Shown: piece after piece, positions 1 through 10,024 of the stretch
Position numbering within the stretch: the first letter of the stretch is position 1
Layout of the letters: every line of letters starts with the position of its first letter
The notes under the pieces: generated by a model
Database searches by the model: none
What the model was told of the DNA's origin: nothing
The model's input: the letters and a program-made list of their open reading frames with translations, nothing else
From: Bacteroidota bacterium
Lineage (GTDB): Bacteria; Bacteroidota; Bacteroidia; Chitinophagales; Saprospiraceae
Direction: 5' to 3'
DNA: 64,000 bases
Assembly (NCBI GenBank): GCA_029567325.1
Contig: JAKQLF010000396.1
Location: forward strand, 27,488 to 91,487
Translations under genes and position numbers: made by a program

Positions 1-1242
1 TGGGCTGGAATTGTTTGTAATTTTTTGAAAGACATTCCATGAACCACCAGATTGGACATAAGCATAAACAGAACCCTGATGATTGTTGGAGTTGATATCA
101 TCTAGTGGTGCACCAATCAACAAGTCATTCCCATAAATGGCAATTTGCCAGCCAAACCAATCATTGGCCGATCCATCAATTGCAGAAAGTTTATTTTTGA
201 ATATCCACTGACTGCCCTCCCGAAAGTAGATATATACAGAGCCTTGATCTACATTGGCCCCAATATCATCGAAAGGAACTCCCACTGCCAGATAATCTCC
301 CCATAGGGCCACCTTGGTGCCAAATCGATCGCTTGTACCACCATCATTTGCTTCCAGCTTTGTTTGAAGAATCCAATCTGATCCGTTTTTGCGAAATATG
401 AAGACAGAGCCCCGGTCGTCATTTAATGTATAATCGTCGCTGGGAGAGCCAACTGCTGCATAATCACCATAAATGGCAACAGAAGCTCCAAACAAATCTC
501 CCGGTGCCCCATTATAATCCGATAGCTTGTAGTTAGGGCTTATTTTTGAGGAAGCGATTGTTCCAAAGGACTCCGCATTTGATTTGGTCAGCGACAGCCA
601 TATTGTGCCGTTGTAGCCTTCAAAATCTTTTATAGCGTTATTCCAACGTATCGATCCGGCTGAAGGCTGCTCACTTGTATCGCCCAGTTTTATTCTTCCG
701 CTGACATCCAGAGCAGCTTGTGGTTTACTGGTATTGATTCCCACCTTCGGAGGTGGGGGAGGACAGGTCAGACAGATCACTTTTGTAGTTCTCCATTCAG
801 TATCTTCTCCGCAAGGTGGTAGTGATGTATGAATATGGACCGCTATCACATCCGGATTTGCAACTGATTGATAATCGTACGGTGCGATACCGTGTCCCAG
901 TAATGCGTTGGTATATTTATTTCTGATGGTAAAATAATCGCCGTCGGCGCTTGAAGTAATGCGGTAAACCTGATTGGCTTTTAATTCTTTCAGTATAAAA
1001 TATGAACCAGGGTAACTTTTATCAGTAATGAGTAAGGTGTCATTGAATGCTGAGACAGAAACCTCATCATAAGGAAACATTTCATCTATTGGACTTATGC
1101 ATTGTGGAAAAGCATTATTTCCTAATCCGCAGCAAAAAACAAAAATGATCAGTTTTAGTCTTATAATGGACGTTGATCCGTCCAGAGCGGGTATCTCTTT
1201 ATCAACTGCTCGTTCAAAAATTAGTTTGAGAATATTGTTCAT
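1..1242 (-). CDS. Secreted FG-GAP repeat protein (3' end outside window)
   Basis: The open frame starts at an ATG at 1242 and runs off the left edge, giving the first 414 residues. A hydrophobic stretch near residues 26-46 looks like a signal peptide with an unusually long N-terminal extension. Around residue 166 is the motif GINTSKPQAALDVSG followed by RIKLGD, a segment common in Bacteroidota surface and fibre-like proteins. At about residues 244, 302 and 360 there are repeats of the form FG-x-VAI-x-GDYAAVG-P, spaced about 58 residues, which fit FG-GAP beta-propeller blades. A cell-surface or secreted adhesion role is inferred. The C-terminus, where a T9SS tail would be expected, is not visible. 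It is transcribed divergently from the sensor kinase. Confidence 0.75.
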   Translation of the reverse strand, partial: MNNILKLIFERAVDKEIPALDGSTSIIRLKLIIFVFCCGLGNNAFPQCISPIDEMFPYDEVSVSAFNDTLLITDKSYPGSYFILKELKANQVYRITSSADGDYFTIRNKYTNALLGHGIAPYDYQSVANPDVIAVHIHTSLPPCGEDTEWRTTKVICLTCPPPPPKVGINTSKPQAALDVSGRIKLGDTSEQPSAGSIRWNNAIKDFEGYNGTIWLSLTKSNAESFGTIASSKISPNYKLSDYNGAPGDLFGASVAIYGDYAAVGSPSDDYTLNDDRGSVFIFRKNGSDWILQTKLEANDGGTSDRFGTKVALWGDYLAVGVPFDDIGANVDQGSVYIYFREGSQWIFKNKLSAIDGSANDWFGWQIAIYGNDLLIGAPLDDINSNNHQGSVYAYVQSGGSWNVFQKITNNSSP

Positions 1243-1439
1243 TGATCAATAAAATAAAAGGTAAACCTACATAGCTATTGGAGGTTTTGTTTGCTAATCT
1301 AGGGAACGGCGATTTCTAAACAGGGAAAGGAAAGATGCCTTTATGGTTTCGAAAAAGGGCTAAATTTTATTGCTTGATTCACATTCATCTGGCCTTAAAA
1401 ATCCTCATTTTGCTTACATTTGACTGACAATAAGATATC

Positions 1440-3506
1440 ATGATCAGGGCAATTTCTTGCATCATATTTTTACTGGTAGTAACCTTTGTTAATGGGCAGG
1501 TTAATGCAGATTCTTTGCGTTCTAGTATAATGTCTATGCCAGCAACAGTTCACACTATAGAAAAAATGTTTGCTTTGGTATCCCAATACCGTCGAAGTGA
1601 CTTGAAAGCAAGTCGGTTGATTTATGAAATCGCTGCAGAAAAAAGTTCAAGAATCGGTAATGATACTTTGTTATGCAAAAGTTTTCTCAATTGTGGCGTC
1701 TTGTGCAATGAACTTGGAGATTTTAATGCAGCAGGAAATTACCTGCGCAAGGCAGACCAGCTGGCCGAGAAATCTGGTCATCTGGAATTGCAAATCAAGG
1801 TGCTGGGCGAAACGGGTAGGATGTATGTGTTTAATGATCAACCAGAAGAAGCTCTCCGGTACTACATTCGTGTGGTGGAAAAATGCAAAGAGCCAAAATT
1901 TAATCACATTAAGTCAATTGTTTTGGGTAATATTGGTGGGATCTATTATGAAAAATCTAAAACGGAAAACGATAAGCACCTTTTAATTAATAAAGGTCTT
2001 CCTTACACAAAGGAATCCTTTTTCCTTGCTGAAAAACTGAATAATAAACAATTGCTCATCAATCAAGGTAATAATCTGGCATTGATGTACGCAGACTTAT
2101 CAAGAGCAGACTCCAGTATGTATTACTTGGATATTATAAAGCCACTGATTCAGAAAGATAATCTGAAGTCGTTGAGCACATATTTTTCAAATCTGGGGAA
2201 AGTGCAAATTCTACAAGGTAAACCTCAAGAAGCCCTTGTGGCTTACAAACAGTCTCTGTCAATGACTATGCAGACATACGCCGCCTATGATGCTTACAAC
2301 ATTTATAAATCTCTCTCTGTCTTATATGAGGATTTAGGTCAGATCGATCAAGCTTTATTGTACGAAAAAAAAGCCGGCATTCTCCACGATTCATTGGTAA
2401 ATGCAGAAAACTTTAAAAAGCTGGTAGAATTGCAATCATTGTATGAAAAAGAAAAGAGTGAGGGGCAAATTATGGAATTAAAAGCCAATCAAAGCTTTCA
2501 GGAGTTACAGATTTCAAAACAGAAGGCTTTGTCAAAGTACTTAGCTTTTGAAGCAGAATTGCAAAGAAATCAAGCGCAATTGTTTTCACAGAAAAATCAG
2601 ATGCAGGCATTAGAAATAGGCCGACAATCAGATCGCCTTGAAAAAAATAGACTTCAGTCAAAAGCAGATTCATTAGCCATAAAACTTACACTACAAGACA
2701 ATACTCTTAAAGCCAATCTTATTAAACGTCAAAGATACATTGGTTTTGGTTTGTTGTTAACTTCTTTGTTTTTGAGTTTGTTTGCAACAGGTTTATATGC
2801 TTTAAACCAATCCAGAAAAAAAGCTTATAAGCAATTGGCCGATACCAATGAAGCCATTAAAGTGCAATCGGAAGTCATGCGATTACAGACAAAGACCATT
2901 GCAGGCTTTCAAGCGCAGATGAGTCCTCATTTTGTTTTCAACGCTCTGCATAAAGTACAAGGTTCCATCCTTTCTGGTCGATCAAATGAAGCGGCTTTAC
3001 AGGTTAGAGAAATGGCTGGTCTTATGCGCAGCACTTTTGATAATGCAAATCGAGATGAAATACCGCTTGAAGAAGAGCTTTCTTATCTCCATAATTACTT
3101 GGATTTCGAACAAAAATATGGGTCCTCTCCAATTGCCTTTTATACAGAAACTTTTGGCGACATTGATGGTCTATTATTACCTCCAATGATGTTACAACCT
3201 CTTATAGAAAATAGTCTCAAACATGGTTTTTCCTTAGAGGTAAAAGATGCATATATAAAACTTATTATTGATGCCAGACAAGGCGAGAAACTATTTGTTT
3301 GTATTGAAGACAATGGAAAAGGCATTCTTAAATTACCAGATGCCTACAACGAGGTCCATGCACTTTCTATTTTAAAAAGCAGGGTTGCATTGGCTTTCGG
3401 GCATCATCATACCGTTAATGAGGAGGTTTTCAAGGTCGTTAGCCCTATAAAAGATGGTGGTGGCACTAAAATTGAGTTTTATTTACCCCTAAAATATGCC
3501 TTTTGA
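1440..3506 (+). CDS. TPR-containing sensor histidine kinase, LytS/YehU type
   Basis: This 688-residue protein has an N-terminal signal sequence, a periplasmic array of TPR-like helices (about residues 30-340) and a coiled coil (about 335-430). One membrane helix follows near residues 433-455, then a cytoplasmic kinase. The phospho-acceptor region reads QMSPHFVFNALH (His near residue 498), as in the His_kinase family. The ATP-binding domain shows PLIENSLKHGF (about 588) and EDNGKGI (about 623). It should phosphorylate the LytTR regulator encoded immediately downstream, whose reading frame all but touches this one. The signal sensed is unknown; the TPR domain suggests protein or peptide sensing. 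A TACATTTG element at 1415-1422 fits the Bacteroidota -7 box. Confidence 0.9.
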   Translation: MIRAISCIIFLLVVTFVNGQVNADSLRSSIMSMPATVHTIEKMFALVSQYRRSDLKASRLIYEIAAEKSSRIGNDTLLCKSFLNCGVLCNELGDFNAAGNYLRKADQLAEKSGHLELQIKVLGETGRMYVFNDQPEEALRYYIRVVEKCKEPKFNHIKSIVLGNIGGIYYEKSKTENDKHLLINKGLPYTKESFFLAEKLNNKQLLINQGNNLALMYADLSRADSSMYYLDIIKPLIQKDNLKSLSTYFSNLGKVQILQGKPQEALVAYKQSLSMTMQTYAAYDAYNIYKSLSVLYEDLGQIDQALLYEKKAGILHDSLVNAENFKKLVELQSLYEKEKSEGQIMELKANQSFQELQISKQKALSKYLAFEAELQRNQAQLFSQKNQMQALEIGRQSDRLEKNRLQSKADSLAIKLTLQDNTLKANLIKRQRYIGFGLLLTSLFLSLFATGLYALNQSRKKAYKQLADTNEAIKVQSEVMRLQTKTIAGFQAQMSPHFVFNALHKVQGSILSGRSNEAALQVREMAGLMRSTFDNANRDEIPLEEELSYLHNYLDFEQKYGSSPIAFYTETFGDIDGLLLPPMMLQPLIENSLKHGFSLEVKDAYIKLIIDARQGEKLFVCIEDNGKGILKLPDAYNEVHALSILKSRVALAFGHHHTVNEEVFKVVSPIKDGGGTKIEFYLPLKYAF

Positions 3507-3508
3507 AT

Positions 3509-4267
3509 ATGAAAGCTATTATCATAGATGACGATTTCGAAAGCATTAAAACGCTATGCATAATGTTAGAAAAGTTTTGTCCGCATGTTTCCATTATAGC
3601 AACTTGCAGCGAAACGGTTTCTGCCGAAACTGTCCTTGCTGAAGTCAAGCCTGATTTAGTTTTTCTTGACATAGAAATGCCTGGCAAAGATGGTATCACT
3701 TTTTTGAAAGACCAAAATTCTCCAGAATTTGAAGTCATTTTCGTTACGGGTCATGACGAGTTTTTATTGCAGGCTCTTAGGCTAGCTGCCGTTGACTATT
3801 TACTTAAACCTGTTGATCCTTATGAATTAATCTATGCCGTTGAGCAAGCAAAGTCCAGGTTTTCAACTAAAACCATTTCTAAACGGTTAGAAGTTCTTAC
3901 AGAAAATTTGATAAACAAAGAAAACATAAAGAATGGTAAAATTTGCTTGTCTGATGCTGATGGTTACTACATTGTCCGCTTCAAAGATGTATTATATCTT
4001 GAGGCTGACAATACTTATACTTTGTTCTTTCTGATGGATGGCCGCCAGATGCTCATTTCAAAACCTCTGATAGAATATGAAAGATTGCTTCCAGAGGAAG
4101 AATTCTTTAGGATACACAAATCATATCTTGTTAATATGTCACATGTTACAGGCTTTAAAAAAACAGAAGGAGGATGTGTTGTCTTGAGTAGTGGTCGGGA
4201 GCTTGAGGTGAGTAGACGGAAAAAAGACGAACTATTAGAAAGGATAAAAAATCTCTTTTTATTTTAA
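3509..4267 (+). CDS. LytTR-family response regulator
   Basis: 252 residues. The N-terminal receiver domain begins MKAIIIDDDF, with the phospho-acceptor Asp in LVFLDIEMPGKDG (about residue 53) and the conserved Lys in LLKPVDPYEL. The C-terminal half (about residues 145-250) is a LytTR DNA-binding domain (DVLYLEADNTYT, FFRIHKSYLVN). A TTG at 3503 could extend it by two codons and overlap the kinase stop, but the ATG at 3509 matches the usual receiver start. It forms a two-gene unit with the preceding kinase and is very likely its partner. The target genes are not evident from the sequence. Confidence 0.93.
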   Translation: MKAIIIDDDFESIKTLCIMLEKFCPHVSIIATCSETVSAETVLAEVKPDLVFLDIEMPGKDGITFLKDQNSPEFEVIFVTGHDEFLLQALRLAAVDYLLKPVDPYELIYAVEQAKSRFSTKTISKRLEVLTENLINKENIKNGKICLSDADGYYIVRFKDVLYLEADNTYTLFFLMDGRQMLISKPLIEYERLLPEEEFFRIHKSYLVNMSHVTGFKKTEGGCVVLSSGRELEVSRRKKDELLERIKNLFLF

Positions 4268-4517
4268 ATTGTTTTGGTCTCCGAAACCGATTGAGCATTT
4301 AAAACACTTTCTTTGATCCTTTTCTTCTGAGCTATTGAATTTAGCAGAATACATTATTTATATTGATTTTTTTAAACTCGGAACGAGTTCGGTGAATATC
4401 AAAAAATATACGTCCTCGTAACTATATTTGATGCTAAATAGCCTGCTTACGCGTGCAAATTGTTTGCTAATGAGTGCCATAATTAAAGGATTGCTTCCAA
4501 CCTAAATAACCTTCACC

Positions 4518-5447
4518 ATGCAAAAACACATTTATCTTGTTTTCATACTTTTCATGTCCTTCCTTTCATATGGCCAGGAAATGGAAACGGTTTATTTAAA
4601 TGCACAAGACAGTACCACAAACATGTTTGTAGCTGTATTTCCTGAAAGTGGACAGATTAAATCAATACTGATTTTATTAGACGGTTTTGGAAATTCACCA
4701 AAAGACGTTTTATTTCAAACAGATATTCCTAAATATGCCTCACAACAAGGTATGCTCACCATCATTCCTCTTTTAAAGACTGGCCCTTCTTATTTTGGAA
4801 GTGATGCAGATTCTCAACAATCGTTGAAGGAAATTATTGACATCGTTGTTACAAAATATCAATTAAATGGCAAGGACTTATACATTGGTGGCTTTTCAAT
4901 TGGTGGAACATGTGCAATAAAATATGCTGAGTTGTCTATTCGAGAAAATTATTCAATAAAACCCAAAGCCGTTTTTGCCATTGATCCTCCACTTGATTGG
5001 GAGCGTTATTATAAAGGTGCCAAAAGAGTTGCGAGACTTTCAAATCCAGAACAAGTAAATGCAGAGGTATTTTATATGATAGAAAGGATAGAAAAAGAAA
5101 TGTCGGGAACGCCGGAATCTTCATTAGAAAATTATTATGCCAATTCGCCTTATTCCTTTTCTGATACAAGCCAGAAAGCTGTTAAAAATTTAATTAATAC
5201 ACCAATTATGATCATCTCAGAGCCCGACATTCAATGGTGGTTGAAAGAAAGAAATTATGACTATTCTTACAACAATATTATGGACCATGCAGCTATGATT
5301 AATGAACTCCAAAGATTAGGCAACAAAAATGCTGTTTTAGTAACGACAATAGACAAAGGATACAGAAAACCAAATAATATGAGACATCCTCATTCCTGGA
5401 GTATTGCAGACCCTGAACAATTAGTAACGTGGCTGCAATCTCAATAA
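4518..5447 (+). CDS. Secreted alpha/beta hydrolase
   Basis: 309 residues with a clear signal peptide ending around SFLSYGQ. The nucleophile elbow is GGFSIGG with Ser127. Candidate catalytic His residues are H290 or H292 in MRHPHSW near the C-terminus. The segment ILILLDGFGNSP is the first core strand and oxyanion-hole region. The fold is that of an esterase or peptidase of the alpha/beta-hydrolase superfamily, and the substrate cannot be told. It follows the two-component pair after a 250-base gap and precedes a VCBS propeller protein, so co-transcription with either is uncertain. Confidence 0.72.
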   Translation: MQKHIYLVFILFMSFLSYGQEMETVYLNAQDSTTNMFVAVFPESGQIKSILILLDGFGNSPKDVLFQTDIPKYASQQGMLTIIPLLKTGPSYFGSDADSQQSLKEIIDIVVTKYQLNGKDLYIGGFSIGGTCAIKYAELSIRENYSIKPKAVFAIDPPLDWERYYKGAKRVARLSNPEQVNAEVFYMIERIEKEMSGTPESSLENYYANSPYSFSDTSQKAVKNLINTPIMIISEPDIQWWLKERNYDYSYNNIMDHAAMINELQRLGNKNAVLVTTIDKGYRKPNNMRHPHSWSIADPEQLVTWLQSQ

Positions 5448-5531
5448 TGATAAAGGCTGAATATACTCGGCCTTCAAAACCTCTTCCATCAAATGGGCAA
5501 CTAAAAAATAATTAAACCTCAAATAACTATC

Positions 5532-6686
5532 ATGAAAATTTTCTTTTTTCTATTGTTTGTTTTAAGTATTCAACCTAAGTTTCTTTTTGCTCAGAATAGC
5601 CCGGTTGAAAAAAGTACAAATACATTTCCAGATTACTCCAGTGTATTAATCTTGGAAGAGCACCCTGATACAACTGCCAATATGAGTTTTGGTGATTTTG
5701 ATGGTGATGGTCATCTAGATATTTTGTTGGTCAAAGGAAGACATTGGCCTATCGTTGACCGCGTTTTTCTTGGTGATGGAATAGGTGGTGTGCGAAAGTC
5801 ATATAATTTGGGCGAGATTTCAGATCGTTCATACACTGGTGCTTTGGCTGATTTTAATGGAGATGGATCTCTTGATATTGCAATAAGTAATGATTCCCCG
5901 GATAAGAAACTGATTTATAATAATGACGGTAAAGGAAATTTTACTGTTGGTTCTGAGTTTGGAATTCCGAAATGGCCAACTCGTAATTTATCAGTTGCTG
6001 ACATAAACGGTGATAAATTGCCCGATCTCATTTTAGCGAACAGGGGTAGAAACCCCACTTCCAATTACTTTTGTTTGAATCTGGGTCAAGGGAAATTTAA
6101 CGCTGATTGTATTCCTTTTGCTCATTACCCTTCTTCTACCATTACGACGGTGGACATTAATAAAGATGGATTTATTGACCTGGTTGTGCCTCATCGTGAC
6201 GGAGGTCAGAGTTATGTTTACATAGGTAGTGCTGATAGTAATTATCCAGACAATCATCGCATACCATTTGGACCATCTGACGCATCCATTCGCACCGCAT
6301 ATGTAGCAGATTTTAATGGCGATCAAATACCAGACATTGTTGGTATTGATGAAAACAAAGGAATTTTGCTTTTTTATGGCCAAAAAGATCAAATTTTTTC
6401 TGCAGGGATTTATCTATTTGAATCATTGATTGTGCCCTACGCTTTGAACATTGCTGATCTGAATAATGATGGCAGAATGGATATCATCGTTGGTTACGTC
6501 TTTGCTCCGTCAAAAATATTTTATAGTGAAGGAACAGATTCCAATTTTAAATCAATTTCATTTGGTGATTCCAATGGTACCGTCTATGGCTTTGATGTAG
6601 GTGATTTCAACGAAGATGGTATTCAGGACATCGCTACCGCACGTTCAGATGCTACCAATATGTTGCATTTTGGTAAAATCAAGTGA
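5532..6686 (+). CDS. Secreted VCBS/FG-GAP seven-bladed beta-propeller protein
   Basis: 384 residues with a signal peptide (MKIFFFLLFVLSIQPKFLFAQ). Seven evenly spaced Asp-rich loops resemble calcium-binding EF-hand loops: DFDGDGHLDI, DFNGDGSLDI, DINGDKLPDL, DINKDGFIDL, DFNGDQIPDI, DLNNDGRMDI and DFNEDGIQDI. The count fits a closed seven-bladed propeller with no other domain. No sorting tail is seen. Such proteins are exported and often bind ligands or partners; no enzymatic function is suggested. It lies 84 bases after the hydrolase on the same strand and may share its transcript. Confidence 0.8.
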   Translation: MKIFFFLLFVLSIQPKFLFAQNSPVEKSTNTFPDYSSVLILEEHPDTTANMSFGDFDGDGHLDILLVKGRHWPIVDRVFLGDGIGGVRKSYNLGEISDRSYTGALADFNGDGSLDIAISNDSPDKKLIYNNDGKGNFTVGSEFGIPKWPTRNLSVADINGDKLPDLILANRGRNPTSNYFCLNLGQGKFNADCIPFAHYPSSTITTVDINKDGFIDLVVPHRDGGQSYVYIGSADSNYPDNHRIPFGPSDASIRTAYVADFNGDQIPDIVGIDENKGILLFYGQKDQIFSAGIYLFESLIVPYALNIADLNNDGRMDIIVGYVFAPSKIFYSEGTDSNFKSISFGDSNGTVYGFDVGDFNEDGIQDIATARSDATNMLHFGKIK

Positions 6687-6861
6687 AAATTTGATCCTTC
6701 AATTTGTCTAATAGAATACCCTAATTTTCTTGTCTGCGAATACTATTATTGACCTAGCCAGAAAATCATATTTTAACAAACATAACAATTGATTTGAAGG
6801 CACAGATCTTCAATAAGATATCTGTCTAATCCCTGAATTATTTGATACCTCTGAATTGATC

Positions 6862-8310
6862 TTATGGAGCCCTAAAATTCCACTTACCGTTGTCGTTTTT
6901 CATATCAAATTTACCCAAAGTTGGCCTGGTATCTCCAAAAGATATAAGCACCAGCTCCTCTTTGGAGTTTGGTATTTCTTTGGGCATGATGCGGTATGAA
7001 CCATCTGTAAGTTGATCGATCCTCCAAAGTTGTTCTGATGTGCCACTAAATGTTGGTACGGTGATAACCTCTCCATCTGCTGTTGCTGCCAACGCTCTTT
7101 CTGTTCCTGCAATTACGATTTTATAATAAGCTCCCCCAAAATAACCTCCTGCCTCAGGCACGGGAACAACAGTCCATTTTTGATGAGGTCGAAACATGTA
7201 ATCTCCTACCCTTGCATTGATGTTACCTGTTGGCCACGTTTGGATGACATCTGCAAGTTCTTGTGATGCTACCGGTTTTATTGGCTCGTCATTATTTCGA
7301 CCAAATCCTCCACCTGCTCGGGCCATTCTAGCAAAATCGATGTCCAATTCAAGGCCATAACCTCTCCTCACTGATTCGATTTCATAAGTTCCCTCTTTTA
7401 TATTTTCGCCTGCAATCGGCCAGCCATCTTTCCAGACTATAGGTAAAATAGCAAGCACACTCCTGCCACTTTGGTCTAAATCTGCTTCATAATGAAGTGA
7501 CATTTTTTCAACACCATCAGAAAGAATATTACGTCCAAAGTGTCCTGGACCAATCAACCTTCCTCTGGTTGCGGCAACCATTTTACCACCACCTTCCAAC
7601 ATACTTCTTCCTACATTATCGATAAAGGGACCAGTTACTTTTTTAGAACGACCTACGACAATGTTGTAGGTAGAATTGGCTCCATCACAACAGGTGCCGT
7701 GATTTGCAAGCAAATAATACCAACCATCATGATAGGTAAGGATAGAAGCTTCACAGACGATGGCTATATCTACGGACTTATTTCCTACAACGCGTTTGCC
7801 AGTTTTTGGGTCCAACTCTACGACGCGTGTAAAACCATAATACGTTCCATAAGTGAGCCAAAGACGACCTGTAATTGGATCCAACATCATACCTGGGTCG
7901 ATGGCATCGCAATCTTCATACCCGTCTGAATAAGCCACTGCTACGGTATCGGTATACTTAAAATCAGGAGAATTTGGGTCCAGCGTTTTGTTCCACATAG
8001 TGTAAATTTTTCCTCGGTGTCCTACAGCAGCTCCTCCACCTGTTGCTCCGTATGCTATCAGGTATCGATTGCCGATTTTGATGGCATCTGGTGCTGCTCC
8101 ACCTCCCGGACGCACTGCGCCACCATTCCAATTCCATCCATCTTCAGATATCAGGCCACCTCCTCCTGTGCCAAAGGTGTAATATTTTCCCTCACATTCT
8201 ACAATGGTTGACGGATCGTGTATAAAAGGTTTGCCGACCTGCCCTGACAATGAACTTGATAAAATCATTGATAATAAAGTGCAAAGGCTCAATATGTTGA
8301 TTCGCTTCAT
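6862..8310 (-). CDS. Glycoside hydrolase family 43-type protein with C-terminal ricin-like domain (copy A)
   Basis: 482 residues with a signal peptide (cleavage near SSLSGQ). The expected GH43 catalytic residues are present: Asp32 in IHDPST (general base), Asp138 in DAIDPGM, and Glu187 in VCEAS (general acid). This suggests an arabinan- or xylan-side-chain-acting enzyme, probably arabinanase-like. The last 190 residues include SEQLWRIDQLTDGSYRIMP, a ricin-B/beta-trefoil-like carbohydrate-binding pattern. It is the second gene of a two-gene unit with the companion protein encoded at 8416-9195. An inverted homologous copy lies at 14242-15696 with identical catalytic residue numbering. The exact polysaccharide is not known. 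Confidence 0.82.
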   Translation of the reverse strand: MKRINILSLCTLLSMILSSSLSGQVGKPFIHDPSTIVECEGKYYTFGTGGGGLISEDGWNWNGGAVRPGGGAAPDAIKIGNRYLIAYGATGGGAAVGHRGKIYTMWNKTLDPNSPDFKYTDTVAVAYSDGYEDCDAIDPGMMLDPITGRLWLTYGTYYGFTRVVELDPKTGKRVVGNKSVDIAIVCEASILTYHDGWYYLLANHGTCCDGANSTYNIVVGRSKKVTGPFIDNVGRSMLEGGGKMVAATRGRLIGPGHFGRNILSDGVEKMSLHYEADLDQSGRSVLAILPIVWKDGWPIAGENIKEGTYEIESVRRGYGLELDIDFARMARAGGGFGRNNDEPIKPVASQELADVIQTWPTGNINARVGDYMFRPHQKWTVVPVPEAGGYFGGAYYKIVIAGTERALAATADGEVITVPTFSGTSEQLWRIDQLTDGSYRIMPKEIPNSKEELVLISFGDTRPTLGKFDMKNDNGKWNFRAP

Positions 8311-8415
8311 TTTATTTCTAATTTTTGTGGTCCATTTAAACGTTTTATGTTTCTCTTAATAGACCAGTTTTCTTGTTTATAGATTTGAATGCTTTGTATA
8401 AAATGGATTTTTGGA

Positions 8416-9195
8416 CTATTGATAGCTAATGGTGTAACCCTTCACTGGTTGCATTTTGCTGTCAAGAAATCGCACACAAAAATCAATCATTCCCGGGCCA
8501 TTGATAATAGCTCCACGAATGACATTCCTTCCTTTTTTCAATGTCAGCTTTTCAGACGAAAAATTGTCGACAACCATATCTCGGTCACCAGAAACCATAA
8601 CCGCTTCTTCTCCGTTGAGCCAAAACATTCCTCCAGAATTACATCCTGCAGTCATCCTCACATCTTTGATTTCTTGTGGACAATCAATGACTGTCACTAC
8701 CCAATACAATATGCCGTTTTGTGGCTTATTCATGGCGTAAGAAAAACGATGCAACTTAAAATTAAAGAGTTTGCTATCTAGGGCATGCCACTTCAATTCT
8801 TGCTCGCCCACTTTGACCATTTCTCCTTTTTTGGGCACAATAGTAAAATCATCAGAAAAATTATCTGCTGCAAAAGTGGTCCTGAGATATTTGTCTGTAA
8901 ATATGCTATTTCTGGTTATGTCTTTTTTGATAGGCTCAAGAACCAACCATCGTTGAATGAATCCTTTGGGATCGGGTGTTTTTTTTGCTGTCGTCGCCAG
9001 TGAAAAGTACGTTCCTAGCGTTCGTGAAGTATCACTTTGGATCGGTACAGAAATATTAGGAGGTCTGAAGCCCCCTGGGCCCGGACCAGGAGGTGTTCCT
9101 GCAGGAGGTCCTTGTTGAGCAAATGAAACCATTTGTGTCCCAATAATAAGGATCAAAGGCATGGTCCACCTTAACGATTTGAATTTTCTGATCAT
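8416..9195 (-). CDS. Secreted companion of GH43, galactose-binding-like (copy A)
   Basis: 259 residues from the ATG at 9195; a GTG at 9234 would add 13 residues before the signal peptide and is less likely. The signal sequence ends at MVSFAQ and is followed by a Pro/Gly-rich linker. The body contains DPKGFIQRWLVLEPI, GGMFWLNGEEAVMVSGD and LKKGRNVIRGAIINGPG. The WLNG...LKKGRNVI pattern is typical of jelly-roll galactose-binding-like domains that bind sugars. I do not recognise a named family, and no catalytic motif is evident. It is encoded just upstream of GH43 copy A, so a binding or accessory role is inferred. A TATCTTTG -7 element lies on this strand at 9252-9259. Confidence 0.65.
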   Translation of the reverse strand: MIRKFKSLRWTMPLILIIGTQMVSFAQQGPPAGTPPGPGPGGFRPPNISVPIQSDTSRTLGTYFSLATTAKKTPDPKGFIQRWLVLEPIKKDITRNSIFTDKYLRTTFAADNFSDDFTIVPKKGEMVKVGEQELKWHALDSKLFNFKLHRFSYAMNKPQNGILYWVVTVIDCPQEIKDVRMTAGCNSGGMFWLNGEEAVMVSGDRDMVVDNFSSEKLTLKKGRNVIRGAIINGPGMIDFCVRFLDSKMQPVKGYTISYQ

Positions 9196-9384
9196 CAGAT
9201 TGTTTTTGTAAAAATTATTAATTGTGTTATACACACTTAATATGGCTTGGACAAAGATATAAAAGAATGGATATGTTGGATGGCGAGGCAGATTCTTTAA
9301 GAAAATATTTTGGAGAAGTAGGAGAACAGAAGTGTTAATGCCTGGGATATTGCTATTTAAGGATGAATTGATATCTTTACTAAC

Positions 9385-10014
9385 ATGTTGGCTAATGGAC
9401 CATTAAAGGCAATATTGTTAATGCTACCTACGATAGGAATTCTAATTTTCATTGGGCTTTATGTCTATGCCGCAAATCAATACCCTGGAGGTTCCCAGGC
9501 AAATATAAACTCCCTGGAATTTGACTGGATCAATAATTATTGGTGCAATTTATTGAATGAGGAATCCATAAATGGCAAACAAAATCCAGCAAGGCCTATT
9601 GCAATTTTAGCAATGTTGATTTTAAGTGGCAGCCTATTGATGTTTTTCTTTCAATTTTCTAAACACTTTGAAGAAAATAAAATATGGAAATTGATCATAC
9701 AGGTTTGTGGTACAATTTCAATGGTTACTGCAATTTTTATATTTACAGAGTACCATGACCAAGTGACAATTCTAGCAAGTGTATTTGGCTTTTTTGTGAT
9801 GATCGGTATAATCAAAGGAATTTATCAAAGTGATATGCAATTATTTAAAATAAGCGGAATACTTTGTCTATTTATGTTAGGAATTAATAATTACATTTAT
9901 TATTCTGGAAGTTTTATTAAATATCTGCCCTTGATACAAAAAATAACATTTGTTTTGGTTCTTGCTTGGGTAATGGGGTTGAATTTAAAAATGATAAAAG
10001 GATATAAATCCTAA
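9385..10014 (+). CDS. Six-helix membrane protein, DUF998-like
   Basis: 209 residues with about six hydrophobic helices, and between helix 1 and 2 a loop with YPGGSQ and DWINNYWCNLL. That loop resembles DUF998-type integral membrane proteins, but the match is tentative. No catalytic motif or function can be assigned. It is followed after 10 bases by the DUF1801 gene and probably shares a transcript with it. It opens an accessory block lying between the two inverted GH43 units. Confidence 0.6.
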   Translation: MLANGPLKAILLMLPTIGILIFIGLYVYAANQYPGGSQANINSLEFDWINNYWCNLLNEESINGKQNPARPIAILAMLILSGSLLMFFFQFSKHFEENKIWKLIIQVCGTISMVTAIFIFTEYHDQVTILASVFGFFVMIGIIKGIYQSDMQLFKISGILCLFMLGINNYIYYSGSFIKYLPLIQKITFVLVLAWVMGLNLKMIKGYKS

Positions 10015-10024
10015 CACAAGAATC

